DNA from: Dolomedes plantarius
Lineage: Eukaryota; Arthropoda; Arachnida; Araneae; Dolomedidae
DNA: 64,000 nucleotides
Reading direction: 5' to 3'
Assembly: GCA_907164885.2 (NCBI GenBank)
Contig: OU015499.1
Location: 161,312,590-161,376,589, forward strand
Below are positions 56,803 through 64,000 of this stretch, piece by piece. Positions within the stretch are counted from its first letter, which is position 1. Every line of letters begins with the position of its first letter. The translations under genes were made by a program, and so were the position numbers. The notes under the pieces were generated by a model that saw only the letters and a list, made by a program, of their open reading frames with translations, had not been told where the DNA came from and made no database searches.

Positions 56803-58104
56803 TCACAGAGTACAGGCAATAGATTTCTCTCCTGTGTGGATGCGCAGATGTGTTCTTAAATCACCCTGTCGAGAAAATCTTTTCTCACATACAGTGCAGG
56901 CGAAAGGTTTCTCTCCTGTGTGGGTACGGAGATGTGTTCTTAATGAACCCTGTTGAGAAAACCTTTTCTTGCATACCATGCAGGCGAAAGGTTTATGTCC
57001 TGTGTGGGTGCGGAGATGTCTTTCTAAAGAATCCTGTGTAGAAAATATTTTTCCACATACCGTACAGGTGAAAGGTTTCTCTCCTGTGTGGATGCGGAAA
57101 TGTGTTTTTAAATGACCCTGCTGAGAAAACCTTTTCTCACATACCGTGCAGGGGAAAGGTTTATCTCCTCTGTGGATGCGGAGATGTGTTTCTAAAGAAC
57201 CCTGTGTAGAAAATTTTTTCTCACATACTGTGCAGGCGAAACATTTCTCTCCTGTGTGGATGCGGAGATGTCTTCTTAAATAACCCTGTTGAGAAAATCT
57301 ATTGCTACACACCGTGCAGGCGAACGGTTTTTCTCCTGTGTGGGTGCGGAGATGTCGTTTTAACTCACCCTGCCGATAATAACTTTTCTCACATACAGTA
57401 CAGGCGAAAGGCCTCTGTCCTGTGTGGGTGCAGAGATGTGTTTCTAAATTACACCGTTGAGAAAATCTTTTCTCACATACCGTGCAGGCGAAAGGTCTCT
57501 CTCCCGTGTGGATGCGGAGATGTGTTTCTAAAGAACCCTGTCTAGAAAATCCTTTCCCACATACCGTGCAGGCGAAAGGTTTCTCTCCTGTATGGATGCG
57601 GATATGTGTTTTTAAATGACCCTGAAGAGAAAATGTTTTTTTACATACAGTGCAGGCAAAAGGTTTCTCTCCTGTGTGGATGCGGAGATGTATTTTTAAA
57701 TTATCCTGTCTAGAAAATCTTTTCTCACATTCAATACAGGCAAAAGGTTTCTCTCCTGTGTGGGTGCGGAGATGTCTTATTAAATCACTCCGTAGAGAAA
57801 ATCTTCTCTCACATACAGTGCATGCGAAAAGGTTCTCTTCTGTGTGGGTACAGGAAGTATCATCAATGTGATAGGAATGATGCGTATTTAAGGAGGCCGA
57901 CTGTGAAAATCTGTCACATAAATTACATTCAACAATTTCCTCGGTGCGAGAAAGAATCTGTGCACTGCAACTTTTTATATTTAGACTAATTCTACTTGTG
58001 TTACATGGAGTGAATTCTTCCGCTTTAGTAGTGTTTGGCTTGCATGAATGGCTTTCGTTGGAAGGTTCTTTTAGACTGGAAATGTACATTTCCTTTTCTG
58101 GCAT
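56803..58104 (-). CDS. C2H2 zinc-finger protein C, 12 canonical fingers
   Basis: 433 residues from the Met at 58104 (MPEKEMYISS), with the same N-terminal region as A (SLNIKSCSAQILSRTEE), the atypical CNLCDRFSQSASLNTH finger, and then 12 canonical fingers ending ACTL-stop. Contacts (-1/3/6) in order: LDR, RNI, LHT, RST, QNT, RER, QYR, TST, QHT, TSR, QST, RDT. Most linkers are TGEKP or close to it. The array keeps the first fingers of B (RNI at finger 2) and the last of A (QST as the penultimate finger), so finger exchange among copies is likely. Nuclear DNA binding is inferred from the family; no effector domain is recognised. The exon begins at a splice acceptor at 58220. Confidence 0.88.
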   Translation of the reverse strand: MPEKEMYISSLKEPSNESHSCKPNTTKAEEFTPCNTSRISLNIKSCSAQILSRTEEIVECNLCDRFSQSASLNTHHSYHIDDTSCTHTEENLFACTVCERRFSLRSDLIRHLRTHTGEKPFACIECEKRFSRQDNLKIHLRIHTGEKPFACTVCKKTFSLQGHLKTHIRIHTGEKPFACTVCGKGFSRQGSLETHLRIHTGERPFACTVCEKRFSQRCNLETHLCTHTGQRPFACTVCEKSYYRQGELKRHLRTHTGEKPFACTVCSNRFSQQGYLRRHLRIHTGEKCFACTVCEKKFSTQGSLETHLRIHRGDKPFPCTVCEKRFSQQGHLKTHFRIHTGEKPFTCTVCGKIFSTQDSLERHLRTHTGHKPFACMVCKKRFSQQGSLRTHLRTHTGEKPFACTVCEKRFSRQGDLRTHLRIHTGEKSIACTL

Positions 58105-58276
58105 GGCGACGTTTCTGTACACGATGATGAGAAAACTAACTGCTAGCAATAAGTTGAACGTCAAAAGTTTGGACACCTCAAATATTCTAGTATAGCATCG
58201 TACAATCTGTACCGAGCACCTGTAAAGACAGGAGAAAAAAATTGAATGATATATATATAAACATCTTGCACGCCAA

Positions 58277-58294
58277 TGTTCCATAAATGGAACA
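58277..58294. promoter_or_regulatory. Conserved palindrome, copy C
   Basis: Same 18 bases as at 7515 and 31341. Confidence 0.4.
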
Positions 58295-58575
58295 TCAAAG
58301 TTCAGAGAAAAATACTATTCGTATTGCTCTAAAATTATTAACTCGAAGTAAATTATTAAGTCGATTTATAAGAACGAAAGTATGGATTGATTTTTTGGCA
58401 TCGAGGTTACGTTAATAAAATAAATAGCGTCTAGGAGAAACTAATTTCGGCGAATGAAGTTAAAAAATTCATATAAAATTCAAAATTTATCAAATGGTTT
58501 TATAAATGTGAGTAATTAAAACGATTTTTTTGGTAGAACATAAGTTATGACAAAAAGGATTAAATTTTGTTACTA

Positions 58576-58763
58576 CAGTTGGCTCTCTGTTTAACGACGC
58601 TCTACTTAACGACGATCTCTATTTAAAGACGATATTTGACAGTCCCGGCCCCTCTGACGTTATGGGAAATGTTATTTTTTCACAAATTCTGTTTAAGGAC
58701 GTTCTCTACTTAAGGGCGATTTTTTACGGTCCCTTGAAAGTCGTTAAACAGAGAGCCAACTAT
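58576..58763. mobile_element. Pogo/Tigger-like MITE, left copy in C
   Basis: CAGTTGGCTCTCTG ... GAGAGCCAACTA; the last base of the right terminus is mutated. TA is on both sides. Confidence 0.8.
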
Positions 58764-59179
58764 ATTAGGCAAGAAATTTGCTTGTTCCAGAAATAGAACA
58801 TTGCCGTGCAAAGGTTAATTTTTTTAACATGATAAAGTTTTATTGATTACAGTTCATAGAAATACTGATAAATTTCGGATAATCGAGGTTTTATTAAGAG
58901 TCGATGAAAGATGTGTATGACATTGATCTACTTTCGATTCACCTGCTTCCCCTGTTTCACAAACACACGTTCTACGACGGATCTGAAGTGAATTACTCAA
59001 TGCTGCTCCTGAAAAACGTGTTTGTTGATAGACGTCGTGTATGACTCAACTGGAGAGTCACATATTAGAAATTAACGTTATACGGAGTTCTTATTCTTTT
59101 CCTTTGCTCTGCGAAATTCTTCCGCTAGTAAGGATACGTCACACTGATTAGATTGAAAACCATTTCGGACTGTAGAAGA

Positions 59180-59300
59180 GGAACTTACAGTGCAGGCGAA
59201 AGGCATCTCTCCTGTGTGTGGAGACGACTTTTTAATTCACCTTGTACAATAAACTTTTCCTCACATACAGTGCAGGCAAAAGGTTTCACTGTATGTGAAA
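59180..59300 (-). pseudogene. Isolated zinc-finger relic, copy C
   Basis: Same relic as 32250-32375: complement of two finger repeats (GTGCAGGCGAAAGG twice), with no open frame. Confidence 0.65.
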
Positions 59301-59329
59301 CGTTTTTCACATCGAATGATTATTTTTCA

Positions 59330-60390
59330 CATTATCTAATGATTCTGAAAAAGAAGAATTTATTGATATTAGTCAAATGCCTCCAGAAGAAAGTGGATGT
59401 TTAACAGAGGAAGATACAAATGAAGATATTTTGGGGCCTGTTCTGCCAGTAGATGCTTGTGGTCAAGTCGAAATACAGTTGGCTCTCTGTTTAACGAAGC
59501 TCTACTTAACGACGATCTCTATTTAAAGACGATATTTCCCAGTCCCGGCCTCTCCGATGTTATGGGAAATGTTACTTTTTCACTTTTGTTACTTTAAATT
59601 CTGTTTAAGGGCGATCTCTACTTAAGGACGATTTTTCACGGTCCCTTGAAAGTCGTTAAAAAGAGAGCCAACTGTATCTACAAAAATAGATGTTAATGGA
59701 ATATCTAATAAAGACGGATTTGATCCTGAAGTACCTTCAACTTCAAAGCGAAGACCGAATTTGAAGCGAAAACTTAAGTCAAAAGAGAAAAATATCCAAC
59801 ATTGTTGGAAAAAATGAAAGTTTTAAATAAATCCTAAAAATTGAAAGCATTGAGAATATTTCTGAAATGCTTCCTAAGTTGGTTACCTTAGCTTCAGCAG
59901 AAATATTTCACGAGTTCAGACCAATAGAATATCTATTCCATTTATCAAATATCTATTCCATTTATCAAAATGGCAAAGAGGAAATTTTTAGTACTGAAGT
60001 GACGCTCAATATTCCATTACCCGCTGGAAAGACAGTACTGTTGAAACTATAGCACCCAATTATTCGACACACGAGCCTATCAGTAAAACCAGGCGATTCT
60101 GTCCAGCACAAAAAAGACAACTGATGTTTCTCAGCCACATCTGATAAAAACTTATAGTGAGGGAATGGGAGGTGTGGATTTGCGAGACAAGACTTCTTGG
60201 ATCATATTGACATATGTTTAGAAGCAAAAAATGGTACTGGAATCAATTTAACAATGCTCAAAACATGGCTGTCACTGAAGGATGAATTTTGCATTTACAT
60301 TTGCAGAAAGGTACAACAGCAGAGCAATCATATCTCAATTTTCGGAGAGAAGTAACTTTGTGTTTCCTTCGCATGAAACCGAAAATCCAC
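59330..60390 (+). pseudogene. Decayed piggyBac transposase, copy C, split by a MITE
   Basis: Same order as in B: MPPEESGCLTEEDTNEDILG, here VDACGQVEI without the stop seen in B; MITE; STKIDVNG; TKRFCP-equivalent near 60080-60110; MGGVDLRDK at about 60168 (family-like Val restored); KKWYWN near 60222. About 250 bp around 59950 are deleted and replaced by a short duplication (ATATCTATTCCATTTATCAA twice). Confidence 0.75.
59476..59674. mobile_element. Pogo/Tigger-like MITE, right copy in C
   Basis: CAGTTGGCTCTCTG ... AGAGAGCCAACTG between TA dinucleotides, with a small internal duplication (TTTTGTTACTTT) that lengthens it to 199 bp. Confidence 0.82.
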
Positions 60391-61361
60391 TTTGTTCCTG
60401 GACCTCGCGCACATTGCTCTGAATCTTTCAGACGATCAGAAACACATATCTTGTGCCCGCTATTTTTCTGCTTGTGATATTTCTGAATAACGTTTAGAAA
60501 TTTACTTACAACTATTAAAAAATTGAGATTTGAATTTAAATGTCGGTAATCATATTTTATGAAATTATTTTTTTAATTTACTCATAGTTCTTGTTTGAGT
60601 TTTAATGTGATTTTATCAATAAACAGTTTGTGTTATCGTTCGATCTTAGTGCGGCGTGTAAAAGTTTAACACTGTACCATTCCTCCCTTTTCGTATATTT
60701 CACGTGAAATTAATAGCAATATATAAAAGTTTGTGCTAAGAAATGATATATCTGTAAACTAAGATGTTCTAAATTATGTTCCCGTCTAATTAAATTACTG
60801 ATCACTTTAAATATATTGTAATTAGGGCACCAGGTTCCTGAGCTATCGTCATTCTTTTGTCCTGGTAGATCGTAATGACGTGCTGAGATTTCATGTTTCA
60901 ATTTGTAGGACTCTTTACAAAACTACTGCTATCGGCCCGATCAATAATAGATAAGTAATATTAATATTTTTGCCCCTTATATTTAGTTTAGATGTCTGGA
61001 AGTCATAATAATTTCATCGTTAATTATTAAGTTTAATGCTCCGAGAAATTCCAGAGATTAACATCTGACGAAAAACCTTCGTTGCCAAGAGATTAAAAGT
61101 TTATAAATCTAATAAAATGTGTAAAATCATTACAGGAAATAATAAAGAATACCTGGCTTATGGGTTTGTTAAGGCACAATTCTTTCCATTGTAGTTTGAT
61201 GGTTACAGATATTTTTCACCACAATGTCTCAACATTTTAATCTGTACGTTGTATATATAATGCATTAGAATTGACAATAGCATAACTTCTTCAAATTTCT
61301 TTCCTTTCATTTACTGTGCAATAGTGCTTTTATGCGATTCCTCACATAATGTGAATGAAAT
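60391..61361. other. AT-rich spacer, copy C
   Basis: Collinear with 8910-9888, visibly more diverged. No gene. Confidence 0.55.
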
Positions 61362-61571
61362 ATTTCAAAACAGTTATCTGTGGACCTCTTGTAGTCTATG
61401 AGATACACGTCAGGAATACACGGCTGATACGGTCTTCTCCAGACCATCACCTTTTAAATATTGTATTACGAGATCGTAAACACGGAATAAAAATTCTAAA
61501 CAAAATAAATCCACACAGTTTCGATGTGATGCTCATTAAAAATTACTTGTGAGAACAATTTTATATTTTCA
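61362..61571 (+). other. Highly conserved ~200-bp block, copy C
   Basis: About four differences from A and B within the open frame, against roughly one in seven positions just to the left. The frame and its stop are preserved (KNYL-stop at 61550-61552). Confidence 0.45.
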
Positions 61572-62093
61572 CAGAAATATTAATTCAGAACTGCTTAAAG
61601 AAATTTTACCCCTGCTAGTTTTCCCGCAATTTCTTTTTTGTAATTTTTTTGTAGTGTCCGGGTTGTAAATAAAATATGCCGAATGAATGTGGGGTGTGAC
61701 TTGAATCTCAACCTGCCACATACTGATTGGACACAGCTCGGTATTATAGTAAACAAACAATTTCACAGCCGTCACAGGAAAAAGAAATTACATATACACA
61801 CTTCAGTACAAAAATAATTACATTATATATCGTCTAACTAAAATTTCGGCTGAATCTCGATACTCGTACCGATGTGTGAAGTGTGGCAATAAAAATTTCA
61901 TCGCGGTGACCCCAGTCTTTAAGGTAATCGTACTTGTTCGTTTCATGACGTGCGGAGGGGGTTTGTTTATGAACGGTATTTTTTCGTACAGAAATGTCTT
62001 TACCGATCCGTAATAAATGATTAATGCATTGATAGATATTGCTTTACCGCATTATTTGTACATTTCAAAGATCTTTTCCCCATTGAATTCTTT
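61572..62093. other. Spacer, copy C
   Basis: Collinear with 10099-10620. No gene. Confidence 0.5.
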
Positions 62094-62490
62094 TTTCAGA
62101 ATAAAAAAAAAAGTTTTCAAATGGTAGTGCTGGGTGATTTCTGCTAATTTAAAGTGTCAGATAATCAAAGAAATTTTTTTTTAAAAATTGGTATTTTTTT
62201 TTTAGATATTTCTATATTTCAAAAATATCGGTATATGATATTTTGCTGATTTTTACATTTTATTTTATAAATTTTTTAAAATTTATTATATTTTTCGGGG
62301 GTGGTGTATGTGTTTAAATTTATGTAAGGATTTTTAACTAAAGCTCAATTTTTCTAAAAAAATTATGCTTTTGGATTTTTGCATTTCTATAAAACGTTGC
62401 AAACAATTTTATATAGCCTGGTTCCGGCGCGTCTTCCTCATTTGTCATGAATTTTTAAAACTTTCACTTTCTTGAGGGATGGATATTCAA
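62094..62490. repeat. Dispersed ~390-bp repeat, copy C
   Basis: Equivalent to 10621-11007 and 35355-35750, with the same landmarks. Confidence 0.7.
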
Positions 62491-64000
62491 TGGTTACGCA
62501 AGCTTTTATATTAAATTTTATTCTTATAAATACTCATTTATGCATTTCATGGATATTTTCTACTGTATTCACATGGATGTTGGGCCAAAGAGTCCTTCAG
62601 AAAGTCTGTGACTAAAGAGTAATGCTAGAGATTTATGACATTCTTTGAGATAGGGTGATAAGAACCGCAAACATTTTTTCCAATTCTTAATTGCATACAT
62701 CCACTAAGCCAGTTATGTAAGCACAAAGGGGGACTTATTACTACGCAATAAATGTACAAAAAATAAATGATATATTTCTATAAAAATGTATTATAAAAAT
62801 GATCTATACCTATAAAAATGTACACTGGGACCAAAAATGTGAATTGACTTATATTATCTTTTAAATTCTGTTTAAACTTGTTGATAATAAAAACGTTTTA
62901 CTATAAATCTAAAAAAGCTGAGATAAAATTAAAAACTAATAATAATTAGAATTAGATTGATTACCTTGAATTACCTTTCTACTGGATAATAAAATAAATA
63001 AAATGATAGTGTGATTCAGAGAATATTGGAAAACCAATTTGTTCTTACAGTATAAGGTAATCCCATAACATTTTTCATTTTTTGTATCAAGTCAAATGAT
63101 TTCCTAATAGACTGGAAATATTTAGGTCAGAGCTCTACAATACAGTTCAGCGCTACATGAAATCAGATGAAGATTAAGCTATACCTATTATAACACTTCT
63201 TGGTTAGAGAAAATCACACCATCCTCCTCATAAACAATGAGATAAAAAAAGCAATAAATCATTTTCATGATAGAACATGAAATATTTTATTCTTCAGTCA
63301 TAAATGTCACCTGCACTGAGAGAAACTGTAAAAGTATAATACCATATTTAACAAAACAGTGATTAAAGAAACATATGTACATAGTATACAAAACAGTAAT
63401 ACTCCCACAAATTAAATTTTTTTAGGGATAAGTAAATAAAAATACAATCTATAGTCATATAAAATTTCCTACATGATGAAATTTAAACTGTATAGTTCAT
63501 ATACAAACATTGTTATGGTCTTTTTATAAATCACTTTCCATCAAACTATTTTTGTTCCCTGGGATATGAAAAAACATTTTTTCTGTATTTTGTACACAAA
63601 AGCTCAGGTGAGGAGAATAGCAAAACATTTATTGTCTTTATTTCCAGCAAATGTGACAAAAAGAAAAAGATATTGCCTAGCAAACAAGTAATTGATACAT
63701 TCAAAATAAATTCTACGCCAAAATTCTTTTACATAAATCCCATTGGAGTATCAAATATTTACACACTGGTATAAGGCAGTCAACAATAACAGATTGTTGA
63801 GCTTATACCAGAATGCAAAAAATCAGAAAACTCAAAATATCTGGGGTATAGGGTTTGGATTAGGAGCATTTGGATCTTTCAAAACCAATTTCTTGAGGTA
63901 GAGAGTTACAATCTATAACATTTGTGATTGGATTACAGAGTATAAGAGTAAAAGGATTTAAAGTAATTTTATTCAAATTTCATTAACTTTGTCTAAAAAC
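62491..64000. other. Spacer to the window edge, copy C
   Basis: Follows 35751-36510 and then, without the Helitron, 37424-38150 of B. No gene recognised. The duplication continues past the edge. Confidence 0.6.

Noticed and set aside
5856..58104. KRAB, ZAD, BTB or SCAN effector domains in the zinc-finger genes
   Set aside because: I looked in the N-terminal regions of A and C and saw none. They could lie in upstream exons that I could not identify.

Overview
The window looks like a repeat-rich arthropod nuclear genome. It is AT-rich, with Tc1, Merlin, piggyBac, hAT, Helitron, copia and Pao/BEL elements, a tRNA-derived SINE, and C2H2 zinc-finger genes behind a spliceosomal acceptor. There is no operon structure. 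A spider or an insect fits; I cannot name the species. Homology calls rest on recognising motifs by eye; no search was run.

The main architecture is a tandem segmental duplication. One unit begins just after a hAT terminus (position 3791), repeats from 25560, and starts a third time, truncated on its left, near 54895. It runs off the right edge. Unit order: Pao/BEL gag fragment, decayed fingers, C2H2 zinc-finger gene on the minus strand, pogo-like MITE(s) and decayed piggyBac, a very conserved ~200-bp block, a dispersed ~390-bp repeat, a decayed MYM-type hAT (hAT-3), a Merlin element, a tRNA-SINE, a GTF2IRD2/ZBED5-like hAT (hAT-2) and a ZMYM1-like hAT (hAT-1). Copy A is 3.8-25.6 kb, copy B 25.6-54.9 kb, copy C 54.9-64 kb (cut). 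Where I compared them, A and B differ by a few percent; C is more diverged. Copy-specific insertions with empty sites in a sister copy give a relative history: the Tc1 (26794-28204), a TIR element (28596-29363) and a Helitron (36515-37423) in B, and a 1.08-kb element (14788-15866) and a foldback MITE (22052-22227) in A.

The best-supported host genes are the zinc-finger paralogues: A (14 canonical fingers, intact), C (12, intact) and B (11, apparently a pseudogene). They share the terminal-exon acceptor, the N-terminal region and an ACTL-stop C-terminus, but differ in finger number and DNA-contact residues. The only intact transposase is the 346-aa DD34E Tc1 protein. The first 3.6 kb, left of the duplication, holds a rearranged copia element whose gag is inverted relative to pol and bounded by foldback-MITE termini. 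The rest is AT-rich sequence without a gene I can support, described below as named gaps.
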